Shown: positions 27,251-40,505 of the stretch, one piece after another
Layout of the letters: the number at the start of each line of letters is the position of its first letter
Numbering within the stretch: position 1 is the first letter of the stretch
NCBI RefSeq assembly: GCF_004342845.1
Contig: NZ_SLXB01000006.1
Span: 1 to 64,000, forward strand
DNA length: 64,000 nt
From: Prevotella heparinolytica
GTDB lineage: Bacteria; Bacteroidota; Bacteroidia; Bacteroidales; Bacteroidaceae
Reading direction: 5' to 3'
Notes under the pieces: generated by a model
Told to the model about the DNA's origin: nothing
The model's input: the letters and a program-made list of their open reading frames with translations, nothing else
Databases searched by the model: none
Program-made: the position numbers and the translations under genes

Positions 27251-29251
27251 ATGAAAAGAGTATTAGTATGGGCACTTGCCGCGACTATGGCCGGTGCAGT
27301 GTCGGCGCAGAAGCGGAAAACCATTCACACGGGATATCCGATAGATCCGGTTCCCTTTACTTCCGTCAAGGTGGTGGATGGTTTCTGGGGACAACGTCTC
27401 AAGGCCAGTCGTGAAGTGACAGTTCCGTTGGCTTTCAGCAAGTGTGAGGAGACCGGACGTTACGAGAATTTTGTAAAGGCTGCTCACCCCAGTGATGAAT
27501 ATAAGGTGAGAGGTTTTTCTTTCGACGATACGGATGTATATAAGACTATCGAGGGAGCTTCCTATATGCTGCAGACTTATCCGGACAAAAAGTTGAAGAA
27601 GTATATAGACAGTGTACTCGTCATCGTTGCCGCTGCTCAAGAGCCGGATGGCTACCTTTATACGGCTCGCACCATGAATCCGAAGCATCCGCATAGCTGG
27701 TCGGGACCGGAACGATGGACGAAGGTAGAAGTGTTAAGCCATGAATTCTACAACTTAGGGCACATGGTGGAAGGTGCTGTGGCACATTACCAGGCTACGG
27801 GTAAGCGGAATTTCCTTGACATTGCCATCCGTTATGCCGATTGTGTCTGCAAGAATATCGGTGATAAACCGGGGCAAAAACGCCTTGTGCCGGGACATCA
27901 GATAGCCGAAATGGCATTGGTGCGTCTTTATACGGTGACGGGCGACAAGAAATACCTTGAGCAGGCCAAGTTTTTCCTTGATGCACGCGGAACGACTACT
28001 ATAAAAGATATCTATTCCCAGTCGCACCTGCCGGTTTTGGAGCAGGATGAGGCGGTGGGGCATGCCGTTCGTGCCGGTTATATGTATTCAGGCATGGCAG
28101 ATGTGGCTGCCATCACGGGCGACAGTTCCTACATCAAGGCTATCGACAAGATTTGGGAGAACATCGTCGGCAAGAAGCTATACATCACGGGCGGTATCGG
28201 TGCCCGTCATCAGGGTGAGGCTTTTGGCGACAATTATGAGTTGCCCAACCTGACGGCTTACAACGAAACCTGTGCGGCCATTGCCAATGTCTACCTCAAT
28301 TATCGCCTTTTTTTGCTGCATGGCGATGCCAAATACTTCGACGTGCTGGAGCGTACACTCTATAACGGATTGATTTCGGGCGTTTCGCTGGATGGGGGTA
28401 AGTTCTTCTATCCTAACCCCTTGTCTTGCGACGGTAAGTACAGGTTCAATGCCGACCGTACCATTACCCGCCAGCCTTGGTTCGGTTGTGCCTGTTGCCC
28501 CAGCAACATCAGCCGCTTCATCCCTTCGCTTCCGGGATATGTCTATGCGGTGAAGGACGATAAAGTGTATGTCAATCTTTTCCTGTCCAACCGGGCTGCG
28601 TTGAAGGTTAACAAGAAAGACGTCGTGCTTGAACAGCAGACTTCTTATCCTTGGAATGGAGACATTCGCCTGACGGTGACGAAAGGTGGCGGGCAATTCG
28701 GCATGAACATCCGCATTCCGGGATGGGTGCGTGGCAGTGTGCTTCCGAGCGATTTGTATTTTTATGCCGACAATCAGAAACCCCTCTATCGGGTGTCGGT
28801 CAACGGTAGCCCGGTACAGGGCGAGTTGGCCAATGGTTACCTCTGCGTAGACCGTAAGTGGAAGAAAGGGGATGTGGTGGAGATTCACTTCGACATGCCT
28901 GTGCGTGTGGTGAAAGCCAACGACAAGGTGGGGGCCGACCGAGGTCGTGTGGCTGTGGAGCGCGGCCCTCTTGTATATTGTGCCGAATGGCCGGACAACG
29001 CTTTCAACCTGAACAATGTTATCTTGAACCGGCAACCCGAATTCCAGGTGGTGGAAAGACCGGATATGCTTTGCGACATCGACGAAATCACGACAGAGGC
29101 GCAGGCTTTAAGCTACGATGCATCGGGCAAACTGGCCGTAAAGGATGTAAAGCTTACGCTGATTCCATATTACGCTTGGGCGCACCGCGGAGAGGGACGC
29201 ATGGATGTGTGGTTGCCGATAGAAGTCGGTGCAGCTTCGGCAAAGCCTTAA
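27251..29251 (+). CDS. GH127 beta-L-arabinofuranosidase (DUF1680)
   Basis: An exported enzyme of 666 aa with a signal peptide ending at VSAQ (about residue 20). It has an (alpha/alpha)6-barrel followed by beta-sandwiches. The zinc/nucleophile set of GH127 is intact: Glu339 and Cys341 (AYNETCAAIAN), Cys415 and Cys416 (FGCACCPSN). This agrees closely with the numbering of characterised GH127 enzymes. It releases beta-L-arabinofuranose, as found on arabinogalactan or extensin-type glycans. The stop codon abuts the 23-bp repeat array that follows. Confidence 0.92.
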   Translation: MKRVLVWALAATMAGAVSAQKRKTIHTGYPIDPVPFTSVKVVDGFWGQRLKASREVTVPLAFSKCEETGRYENFVKAAHPSDEYKVRGFSFDDTDVYKTIEGASYMLQTYPDKKLKKYIDSVLVIVAAAQEPDGYLYTARTMNPKHPHSWSGPERWTKVEVLSHEFYNLGHMVEGAVAHYQATGKRNFLDIAIRYADCVCKNIGDKPGQKRLVPGHQIAEMALVRLYTVTGDKKYLEQAKFFLDARGTTTIKDIYSQSHLPVLEQDEAVGHAVRAGYMYSGMADVAAITGDSSYIKAIDKIWENIVGKKLYITGGIGARHQGEAFGDNYELPNLTAYNETCAAIANVYLNYRLFLLHGDAKYFDVLERTLYNGLISGVSLDGGKFFYPNPLSCDGKYRFNADRTITRQPWFGCACCPSNISRFIPSLPGYVYAVKDDKVYVNLFLSNRAALKVNKKDVVLEQQTSYPWNGDIRLTVTKGGGQFGMNIRIPGWVRGSVLPSDLYFYADNQKPLYRVSVNGSPVQGELANGYLCVDRKWKKGDVVEIHFDMPVRVVKANDKVGADRGRVAVERGPLVYCAEWPDNAFNLNNVILNRQPEFQVVERPDMLCDIDEITTEAQALSYDASGKLAVKDVKLTLIPYYAWAHRGEGRMDVWLPIEVGAASAKP

Positions 29252-29252
29252 C

Positions 29253-32600
<3,348 letters not shown>

Positions 32601-32626
32601 AAAGGCTTCGTTTTCCCCTTTATATA

Positions 32627-32714
32627 CTGAGGCTATTTCCCAATACGACTGAAGCCACTTCACTTGTATTGGGAGGTAGCTTCAGTCGTATTGAGAAGTA
32701 TAGTCTCAATACAA
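32627..32714. repeat. Tandem repeat, 4 x 22 bp, with 14-bp hairpin
   Basis: Units begin at 32627, 32649, 32671 and 32693. AATACGACTGAAGC (32642-32655) is the exact reverse complement of GCTTCAGTCGTATT (32679-32692), giving a long stem with a 23-nt loop. It lies between the convergent GH2 and regulator genes and may terminate both, though no T-run follows the stem directly. It shares the AGTCGTAT core with 8830 and 57742. Confidence 0.8.
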
Positions 32715-32798
32715 CAGAGGGTGTGAAACTTTTAGTCAAGATGTCGTAGGAAGCGTGGAACTTTTCTTCTCAGTAGCATTATTGTCTTACCCCATTCT

Positions 32799-35700
32799 TT
32801 ATTTCTTCAACTTCAGATACTCGGACGGCGCCATCCCGAACTCATTCTTGAAGCACTGCCTGAAGTATGCCACGCTGCTGAAGCCCGTCATGTAGGAGAT
32901 TTCGGATATGGAGTATCGCTCCGAAAGCAGCAGCCTCAGCCCGTTTCTCATCTTTACTTTGCGGATGAATTCGTTGGCGGACATGTCGGTCACCCCCTTT
33001 ATTTTCCTGTAGAGGGTGGAGTGGCTCATGCACATTTTGTCGGCAATGAACGCAATATCCATTTTCTCCATCTCCAGATTGTCTTCAATGATTTTCGTGA
33101 TACGTTGCAAGAATTCATTGTCCAGCGGGTTCAAACTCTCTGTCGTTTCGGCAACCGGCTCTGTGTGAGGAATGGCAGCCGTCAGGCTGGCCGCCATCTT
33201 TTTACGCATCTCCAGCAAATTGTTGATGCGGCTGTGCAACAGTTTGGCGCTGAAAGGCTTGGTCAGATACGAGTCGGCACCGGCGGTGTAGCCCTCCTCT
33301 TTGTCGTGCAGCGAGTCTTTGGCAGTCAGCAGGATGACGGGAATGTGGCTGGTTCGTATGTCGTCTTTCACCAATCGGCAAAGTTGTATGCCATCCATCA
33401 CAGGCATCATGATGTCGCTCACTATGATGTTGGGAATGCGCTCTTGAGCCGACGTCCAACCTTCACTGCCGTCTTCGGCCGTCAGTATGTCGAAATCGTC
33501 GCTAAGCGATTGGCGGATATATTCGCGTATATCCGGATTGTCTTCCACCACAAGCAGCAGCGGTCGGGTATCTTCCGACGGCTCCTCTGCTTCCGTGTTT
33601 TCTTCCGGCAGAGGGTTGTCGGTTGTGTTTCCGGTCTCTTCGTTTGACGGATGCTTGTCCGTATGCAACGCATTGGGATAGAAATTGTCCGTCAGCAGGC
33701 GCAGTCTGAAAGTAGTGCCTTCTTCCAGCCGGCTGCTCACCTCGAGAGTGGCTTCGTGCAGGTCGGCCAATCCTTTCACCAAAGCCAGCCCGATGCCCGA
33801 CCCCGATGCCTGATATTTGCTGTTGGCCTGATAGTAACGCTCGAAGATGTGCGGAAGCGCTTCTTCGGCGATGCCATGCCCGGTGTCGCTGATACTTATT
33901 TCAGTATATTTCACGCCTCCCTCCTCCACAGCATTCAAAGAGAGTGTAATGTCGCCCTCCGAGGTATATTTCGCGGCATTGGACAGGAGGTTGTTTAGAA
34001 TCGTAGTCAGCATGTCGGCGTCGAAGAAAAGCAGTGTGTCTTCCGTATCGATACGGACATGGAAATCGACTTTAGGATTGCGGTTCAGTTCCTTGTACCG
34101 TAACCCGATTTCCTGCACCAGTTCCGATAGGTCGCCCCGTGCAACGGAAAGCTTTCGGTTCTGCGTCTCTGTTTTCCGGAATTCCAATATGCTGTTGATA
34201 AGATTCAGCAACCGGGCGGCACTGTCGTGTATGATACTGATCCTGTTGGCATGCTTGGGCGAGAGGCTGCCGTCGCTAAGCAGGTCTTCCAAAGGGCCCA
34301 GTATCAATGTGAGCGGAGTGCGTAGCTCGTGGGTGATGTTGGTATAGAAACGCAGGCGCTCGTCATTCAACTCTTGTTTGTTCTGGCTGTTTTTGCGCTC
34401 CACCTCCAGACTGCTCTCCAAGTCCAGCTTTCGTTTGTAGAAGCTGATTACAATGTAGACGAAAGCGGCAGCGACGAAGAAATAAAGTAATTTGGCGTAC
34501 CATGCCAGCCAGAAAGGAGGGCTGATGGTGATGGGAAGCGTAGCCACTTTCTCTTCCCACTCCTGATTGCGGAGACGGGTTTTTACTTTGAACGTATAAT
34601 CTCCGGGAGGAATGTTGCGGAAAGTCACTTGGTTTTCGCCCTGTGTGCTGTACCATACATCTTCCAGCCCCTCCATCATGTAAGCGAACTCCACTTGTGA
34701 GCTCTGTGTATAGTCTAGTACATTGAACGATATCTTGAAGGTGTTTTGATTGTACGGCAGGTCAATTTCTCCGGAAGCCAATGGCAATGATGTTTCTATG
34801 TCTTTACTCTCGGTCTGTTTGCTGTAGACAAAGAAACCGGTGATGGTGACGGGAGCCACGACGCGCATGGCAGAGAGCGACGACGGGTCGAAGTAACACG
34901 TTCCGTTTTGCGAACCGAAATAGAGTGTCCCGTTGCCGTCGGATACGGAAGCCCCGTCCATAAAGTCGCCCAGTGGGATGCCGTCGCGATGGTCGTAGTT
35001 ATAGCATGCCTTCCGTCGCTCGTCCAGACGGGAAATGCCGGCATTGGTGCTCATCCAGACGGTTCCGTCGCGGTCTTCGTGGATGGCACGTACCTGTGTG
35101 TTCCTCAGTCCCTCGTCGCTGCCGAAGATGGTATAGTTCTCAGGACGACCGGTGTCGGCGAAGAGGACGGCACCTTCGCGAGTGGCGGCCCAGATGCGTC
35201 CTTGCGAGTCGGTCGTGAAGGCATTCACCGCATTGGACGGGAAGCCGTTTCCTTTTTGGTGGTTCAGCAACAACTTGCCTTGCGGAGTGAAGATAAAGAC
35301 CCCTTTGCCGAAGGTCCCTACCCACAGTCGTCCGTGTGCGTCGCGGCAGATGTCCTGCACCAGCAAATCGGTCAACTGTGCGTTCAGTTCCTCTTCGGAC
35401 ATCAGCTTTTCATGGTGATAGCTATACACGCCGGTGCGTGTGCCTATCCAGAGTTTGCCGTCCGGGTCTTCGGACAAGCATCGTACGTCAGCGGGCAGGC
35501 CATCCTTGCTGATGGACGTGAAGCGTCGCTTCTCCGGCTCATAGTAGAACAGCCCGGCTTCCCATGTACCTACCCATATCCTGTGCTGTCTGTCTTCGTG
35601 GATGGCACGTACGTAGGCATGGGGATGCAGGGTAGATGTAGGCAGCGGGATTATCCGGAGTTGCTCTCCTTGCTTAGAGACGGCCAACTCGCTTTCGCCG

Positions 35701-36854
35701 CCCATCCAAAGTTGTTTCTTATGGTCTAGGCAGAGACTCCACACTTGTTTGTACCGGCTTTTCCCTTGCTTCTCTGCGGTGTAGTGCAATCTGTTGAAGA
35801 TATTAGGTTCATGGCTGATGAAGTCCAGTCCGTCCCGGTAGCTTCCTATCCAGAGGTTGCCGAAGGAGTCTTGCAACAGTCGGCGCACGTATGCGCCAGT
35901 CAGGCCGTATTCGTCATTGGTGACCGTAATGTTGTTGAAACGTATGTCGCGGGCATCGGTAAAGGTGTTGCTCTGCAAGTCCAGTACGCTGATACCTCCC
36001 ATGTTGGTGGCGAAGCGTATGTTTCCGTTCTTCATTTGTTTGATGTCCATGACGGTGCCCGGCAGGAGCGATTGCGCGTCCCCCTTCCGATGCTTGAAGG
36101 AGATGAATTTATCTGTAGCGGGGCGGAAGAGGGCGGCTCCTTGGTTTGTCCCCACCCAGACGTTCTTGTCGCGATCTATGCAGAGGGAGTATACCTCGTC
36201 GCCGGGGAGGCTGCTTGAGTCGCCGGCGTGGTGACGATAGTTGCGCAAGGTCTTCCGCTTTGTATCGACGATGCTCAGCCCGTCTTTCACGTGTCCGATG
36301 TAGAGGTTGCCACGTCCGTCCTCCATGGCCGTCCAGCATCCCCACGGCAGGTGGGGTATCGAACTGCGGTCATAGTTCCGGAAAACGTTTCTCTTCGGGT
36401 CGAAATGCTGCACGCCCATGTGGTAGTGGGTAATCCATATCCCGCTGTCTGCCGCCGCTGCCAGATAAGGGATGTCATTGCTTATCAGCCCATCGTCGGG
36501 ACTTTTCAGCGCAGTGATGGTTTCGGTGGCGTAGTCGAAGCAGCACAGCCCGTCGCGTTGCGTGCCTATCCACACTTTGTCTTCCGTAGGGTCGGCCAGT
36601 AAGGCGTTCAGCTCATTGCTGCTCAGGCCGGAGTTACTTTTGTTGTACACGGTGAACTGCCGTCCGTCAAAGCGGTTCAGCCCCGACTCGGTCGCAATCC
36701 AGATATATCCCTTCCTGTCTTGTGCCAGACTGAGGATGTAGTTATTGGAAAGGCCGTTTTCCACGCCGAAGTGCGAGATGCTGTGCCGTTGCGCCGAGGC
36801 TGCGCCGATTATTGCCAACAGGCATAAGATGCAGGTAATGCGGAGGTGTGTCAT
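32799..36854 (-). CDS. Hybrid two-component system regulator (HTCS)
   Basis: A 1351-aa single-chain sensor and transcription factor that controls the PUL. The order is signal peptide (about 1-21), a periplasmic two-propeller domain of 14 Reg_prop-type repeats (about 30-690; WIATESGLNRFDG, WIGTQRDGLCCFD), Y_Y_Y domain (about 700-760), one membrane helix (about 775-795), HisKA with His842 (ITHELRTP), HATPase, receiver with Asp1147 (VSDIMMPVMDG) and an AraC-type DNA-binding domain at the C-terminus. HTCSs usually bind an oligosaccharide made from the target glycan and switch on nearby susC/susD and enzymes. A -7 box, CAAAAATA (plus strand 36876-36883), lies 22 bp upstream. Confidence 0.95.
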   Translation of the reverse strand: MTHLRITCILCLLAIIGAASAQRHSISHFGVENGLSNNYILSLAQDRKGYIWIATESGLNRFDGRQFTVYNKSNSGLSSNELNALLADPTEDKVWIGTQRDGLCCFDYATETITALKSPDDGLISNDIPYLAAAADSGIWITHYHMGVQHFDPKRNVFRNYDRSSIPHLPWGCWTAMEDGRGNLYIGHVKDGLSIVDTKRKTLRNYRHHAGDSSSLPGDEVYSLCIDRDKNVWVGTNQGAALFRPATDKFISFKHRKGDAQSLLPGTVMDIKQMKNGNIRFATNMGGISVLDLQSNTFTDARDIRFNNITVTNDEYGLTGAYVRRLLQDSFGNLWIGSYRDGLDFISHEPNIFNRLHYTAEKQGKSRYKQVWSLCLDHKKQLWMGGESELAVSKQGEQLRIIPLPTSTLHPHAYVRAIHEDRQHRIWVGTWEAGLFYYEPEKRRFTSISKDGLPADVRCLSEDPDGKLWIGTRTGVYSYHHEKLMSEEELNAQLTDLLVQDICRDAHGRLWVGTFGKGVFIFTPQGKLLLNHQKGNGFPSNAVNAFTTDSQGRIWAATREGAVLFADTGRPENYTIFGSDEGLRNTQVRAIHEDRDGTVWMSTNAGISRLDERRKACYNYDHRDGIPLGDFMDGASVSDGNGTLYFGSQNGTCYFDPSSLSAMRVVAPVTITGFFVYSKQTESKDIETSLPLASGEIDLPYNQNTFKISFNVLDYTQSSQVEFAYMMEGLEDVWYSTQGENQVTFRNIPPGDYTFKVKTRLRNQEWEEKVATLPITISPPFWLAWYAKLLYFFVAAAFVYIVISFYKRKLDLESSLEVERKNSQNKQELNDERLRFYTNITHELRTPLTLILGPLEDLLSDGSLSPKHANRISIIHDSAARLLNLINSILEFRKTETQNRKLSVARGDLSELVQEIGLRYKELNRNPKVDFHVRIDTEDTLLFFDADMLTTILNNLLSNAAKYTSEGDITLSLNAVEEGGVKYTEISISDTGHGIAEEALPHIFERYYQANSKYQASGSGIGLALVKGLADLHEATLEVSSRLEEGTTFRLRLLTDNFYPNALHTDKHPSNEETGNTTDNPLPEENTEAEEPSEDTRPLLLVVEDNPDIREYIRQSLSDDFDILTAEDGSEGWTSAQERIPNIIVSDIMMPVMDGIQLCRLVKDDIRTSHIPVILLTAKDSLHDKEEGYTAGADSYLTKPFSAKLLHSRINNLLEMRKKMAASLTAAIPHTEPVAETTESLNPLDNEFLQRITKIIEDNLEMEKMDIAFIADKMCMSHSTLYRKIKGVTDMSANEFIRKVKMRNGLRLLLSERYSISEISYMTGFSSVAYFRQCFKNEFGMAPSEYLKLKK

Positions 36855-37221
36855 TGTATATGATTTTGATATGTACAAAAATAATATTTTCCGGTGAATC
36901 TTCTTTCTTGTTTGTGGGTTGAATATCATTCATATGGCTACTAATAATTCGTCAGTCTGTGGTTTTAGAGGAGCGTCGGGGATGTTTTGTCGTTCAATGA
37001 ACGATTTTTTATCTTTCTTGCAGAGTTTTTATCTCTCCCCTCATGATAATAATTTTTATGTTTGCAGCAGAAAGAAAAACATCTATTAACCCTTTGAGCC
37101 TATGAAAACATAAATCCTATTTCTCCTTACTTTATAGAAAGAAAACAAAGTCTTCTCTCTTCTTTAAGTTATATTCCATTTTATAAGAATCTCCTTGTTC
37201 ATCTAATAAAAAAGAAAAACG
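36855..37221 (+). promoter_or_regulatory. Divergent regulator/susC promoter region
   Basis: 367 bp without a gene. It holds the HTCS -7 box (36876-36883, minus strand) and TATGTTTG at 37057-37064 for susC, leaving a leader of about 150 nt. GTCGTTCAATGAACGAT near 36990-37006 contains the palindrome CGTTCAATGAACG, which may be a regulator site and lies about 50 bp before the susC -7 box. Confidence 0.5.
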
Positions 37222-40200
37222 ATGAATTCCAAATCATTTAAAAGAAATCGAAAGGCGTTTGCCGCCTTGTTGCTTTGTACCGGTCTTGTTGCAGTCCATC
37301 CGTTGGCTACTTTTGCCGAAGAGGATGCCGACACTGTACAAATGATGCAACAACAGAAACAATCCGTTTCGGGTAATGTGAAGGATGCTGTCGGCGAACC
37401 GATAATAGGCGCCAACATCCGCGAGAAAGGTAATCCTGCCAACGGTACGATTACGGACATTGACGGTAATTTCCATTTGCAAGTAGCTAAAGGTGCTGTA
37501 TTGGAAGTTTCGTTTATCGGCTATAAAACAGCAGAGGTGACGGCCACTCCCGGAAAACCGGTGAATGTCATTCTGCAAGATGACAGCGCAATATTGGAAG
37601 AGGTGGTTGTGGTAGGTTATGGTACGATGCGCAAGAAAGATCTGACCGGCTCGGTGGTGCAAATCAATCCGGATAAAATAGCCGACCAAAATCCCGGTTC
37701 TGTGCAAGATTTATTGCGCGGCACGCCGGGTTTGCAGATTGGTTATGACTCTTCTGCCAAGGGGGGTGGCGCTTCTATTCAACTACGCGGCCAGAATTCA
37801 CTCTATACCGAAGGCAGTCACAATTCGCCTCTAATCATTCTCGACGGAATGGCATTCAATGGTGAGCTTTCCGAAATCAACCCCGACGATATAGCGCAAA
37901 TCGATGTGCTGAAAGATGCTTCGTCGGCTGCCGTTTACGGTGCCAAGGCTGCCAGCGGCGTATTGATTATCACCACGAAGAAAGGTAGAGAGGGCAAACC
38001 CATCATCAATATCGGAGTAAACCTTGCCGCCAACACAAAGGCTGCTTACCGCGACGTGTTTAACGCCGAAGAGTATATGAAGTATCGGGAAGATTGGTTC
38101 AAGGCAACCACCTACGGATACAACGACGCAGGGCAGTGGGGCTATTACAGCAAGGAAAGCAAAGTCCCCGCAGGCTACTACGACCACTACGAAAATCTGT
38201 CGCGATATGGCATCACACAAGACGCTTGGTCTACCTCGGGCGCTAAGACTTTACAAGCAAACGAAAGCCTGAAATCGCTGTATGCCCGTCGTATGGGCTT
38301 GGATAACGATGCAGCCTTGGTGATGCAAAACTTCTTGGACGGCAAGACCTACGATTGGAATAAAGCCGTCTTCCGCACGGGCTTCAATCAGGATTACAAT
38401 GCCAGTATTTCGGGTGCCACGGACAGGGTAAACTATTACTTCAGCTTCGGCTACCTGAACAACCAAGGAGCCATTCAGGGCGATAACTACCATGCATTCC
38501 GCTCCAACATGAAACTGAATACAAAGATTACCGACTGGTTGGAAGTAGGCGCCAATATCAACTTCCAAGACCGCAGCGACGAATCGAATGCAGTGCCTTT
38601 GGGCGGTAATTACTGGGATAACAACCAGCTTCGCGAGTCTCCTTATGCATTGCGTCATGATGCTGACGGCAAGGAGTTGCAGTATCCCCGTAGCGGCAAT
38701 CCTACCAACGGCGGCTATAACTACCACTTCAATGTGCAGTACGACGACCTTGAAAAAGGATATACGGTATTGAACACCATCTTCAATGCCAAGCTGACGT
38801 TGCCTTTCGGCGTCACTTACCAGTTCAATATCGCTCCGCGCTACCAGTGGTTTTACGACCGTTACTTCATGTCTTCCGCGTTGCCAAACAGCACACCCTC
38901 TACACGGGGCGTGAACCGTAATACTTCAAAGAGTTTCGACTGGTCGCTCAACAACACTCTTACGTGGGATAAAGTGTTCGACAATCACCGTTTCACTGTC
39001 ACACTGGTGCAGGAAGCCGAAGAAAACCGTCATTGGTACGACGAAATCCATGCCCGCAACATCACTCCTACCGACGTGCTGGGCTTCCACTACATTTCCG
39101 GAGCCAACATGGAGCAGAGTTCTATTTATACTTCCGATACGCACTCCACGGCGGCGGCCTATCTGGGACGTCTGTTCTATAGCTATAAGGACCGTTACAT
39201 GTTCACCGGCACTGTTCGTCGCGACGGATACTCGGCATTTGGTTCCAATAATCCTTGGGCCACATTCTGGTCGGTAGGCGGTAGCTGGGTGTTCTCTGAA
39301 GAGGCGTTCGTCAATCTGCCTTGGCTGAATACGGGCAAGTTGCGTGTTTCCTACGGTACAAACGGCAACCGTTCTTTGAAAGATACCTATCTGGCGCTTT
39401 CCAACCTGAAGAACGGCGGCGTGATGGGCTATTATTACAATGGCGGAGCCAGCGTCATTCAGGCTCTGCAGATAGACCGTCTGGGCAATCCGAATCTGGA
39501 GTGGGAGAAGACCACCGCTTATAACGTAGGTCTTGACTTCTCTGTATTAGACTATCGCCTGAGCGGTAGTGTGGAGTGGTATTACAAGAAGACTCACGAC
39601 ATGATTATGGCTCAGCGCCTGCCTAATTTCACGGGCTTCAACAGCATCACGACCAATTTGGGTGAAGTAACCAACTCTGGTGTTGAAGTCACGTTGAATT
39701 CTCGCAACATCGAACGGAAGAACTTCACTTGGAATACCGGCCTTGGCTTCTCTTACAACAAGAACCGCATCAAGCACCTCTATTACGAGTATGATGAGAA
39801 CGGCAATGAAATCAATGATACGTCCAATAATTGGTTCATAGGCAAGCCCATCGGCGAAATCTGGTATTGGGAAGTAGATGGTATATGGCAACTCGACGAA
39901 GCGGCCGAAGCTGCCAAAGTAAATCAGAAGCCCGGCGACCCGAAAGTTGTCAACCACTATACCGGTGATGATAAAGCGGACGGTACTCCGGTCTACAATG
40001 ACAAGGATAAGGTCTATTTGGGCACAACGAATCCTCCTATCTACTGGAATCTGCGTAATGACTTTACATTCTTCAAGGACTGGTCGTTCTCTTTCTCCAT
40101 GTATTCTTATATGGGGCACAAGAGCTTGTCCGGCAATTACCTGAACGGAGATAATTCCGGCTCGATGTTTACCAATACTTGCAATACTTATAAGAAAGAG

Positions 40201-40491
40201 TACTGGACTCCCGAGAATCCTACCAACGAATATGCCCGACTGAATGCGGTAGGCCCCAGCGGTGCCACGGGTGTGCAGAAACTCTATAACCGTAGCTTTG
40301 TACGTCTGGACAACATCACTATCGGCTATACGCTGCCCAAGGAATTTACGCGTAAGTTTATGCTCGAGAAAGTTCGCTTCACCGCCGGTATCAACAATGT
40401 CTGCACATTTGACAGCTGGGAGTACGGTGACCCCGAGACAGGCGGCTATGCTAACAGACAGTTCCAATTCGGCATCAATGTAACACTCTAA
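37222..40491 (+). CDS. SusC/RagA-family TonB-linked glycan transporter
   Basis: An outer-membrane transporter of 1089 aa. It has a signal peptide (about 1-32), a carboxypeptidase-like regulatory domain (about 48-120; GNVKDAVGEPIIGANIR), the SusC hallmark EEVVVVGYGTMRKKDLTGSV, a plug (about 140-250) and a 22-stranded barrel ending FQFGINVTL. It works with the SusD lipoprotein encoded 14 bp downstream as a lidded barrel that imports oligosaccharides using TonB energy. Its expression is probably controlled by the adjacent HTCS. Confidence 0.95.
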   Translation: MNSKSFKRNRKAFAALLLCTGLVAVHPLATFAEEDADTVQMMQQQKQSVSGNVKDAVGEPIIGANIREKGNPANGTITDIDGNFHLQVAKGAVLEVSFIGYKTAEVTATPGKPVNVILQDDSAILEEVVVVGYGTMRKKDLTGSVVQINPDKIADQNPGSVQDLLRGTPGLQIGYDSSAKGGGASIQLRGQNSLYTEGSHNSPLIILDGMAFNGELSEINPDDIAQIDVLKDASSAAVYGAKAASGVLIITTKKGREGKPIINIGVNLAANTKAAYRDVFNAEEYMKYREDWFKATTYGYNDAGQWGYYSKESKVPAGYYDHYENLSRYGITQDAWSTSGAKTLQANESLKSLYARRMGLDNDAALVMQNFLDGKTYDWNKAVFRTGFNQDYNASISGATDRVNYYFSFGYLNNQGAIQGDNYHAFRSNMKLNTKITDWLEVGANINFQDRSDESNAVPLGGNYWDNNQLRESPYALRHDADGKELQYPRSGNPTNGGYNYHFNVQYDDLEKGYTVLNTIFNAKLTLPFGVTYQFNIAPRYQWFYDRYFMSSALPNSTPSTRGVNRNTSKSFDWSLNNTLTWDKVFDNHRFTVTLVQEAEENRHWYDEIHARNITPTDVLGFHYISGANMEQSSIYTSDTHSTAAAYLGRLFYSYKDRYMFTGTVRRDGYSAFGSNNPWATFWSVGGSWVFSEEAFVNLPWLNTGKLRVSYGTNGNRSLKDTYLALSNLKNGGVMGYYYNGGASVIQALQIDRLGNPNLEWEKTTAYNVGLDFSVLDYRLSGSVEWYYKKTHDMIMAQRLPNFTGFNSITTNLGEVTNSGVEVTLNSRNIERKNFTWNTGLGFSYNKNRIKHLYYEYDENGNEINDTSNNWFIGKPIGEIWYWEVDGIWQLDEAAEAAKVNQKPGDPKVVNHYTGDDKADGTPVYNDKDKVYLGTTNPPIYWNLRNDFTFFKDWSFSFSMYSYMGHKSLSGNYLNGDNSGSMFTNTCNTYKKEYWTPENPTNEYARLNAVGPSGATGVQKLYNRSFVRLDNITIGYTLPKEFTRKFMLEKVRFTAGINNVCTFDSWEYGDPETGGYANRQFQFGINVTL

Positions 40492-40505
40492 AACGTAAAA
40501 ACAAG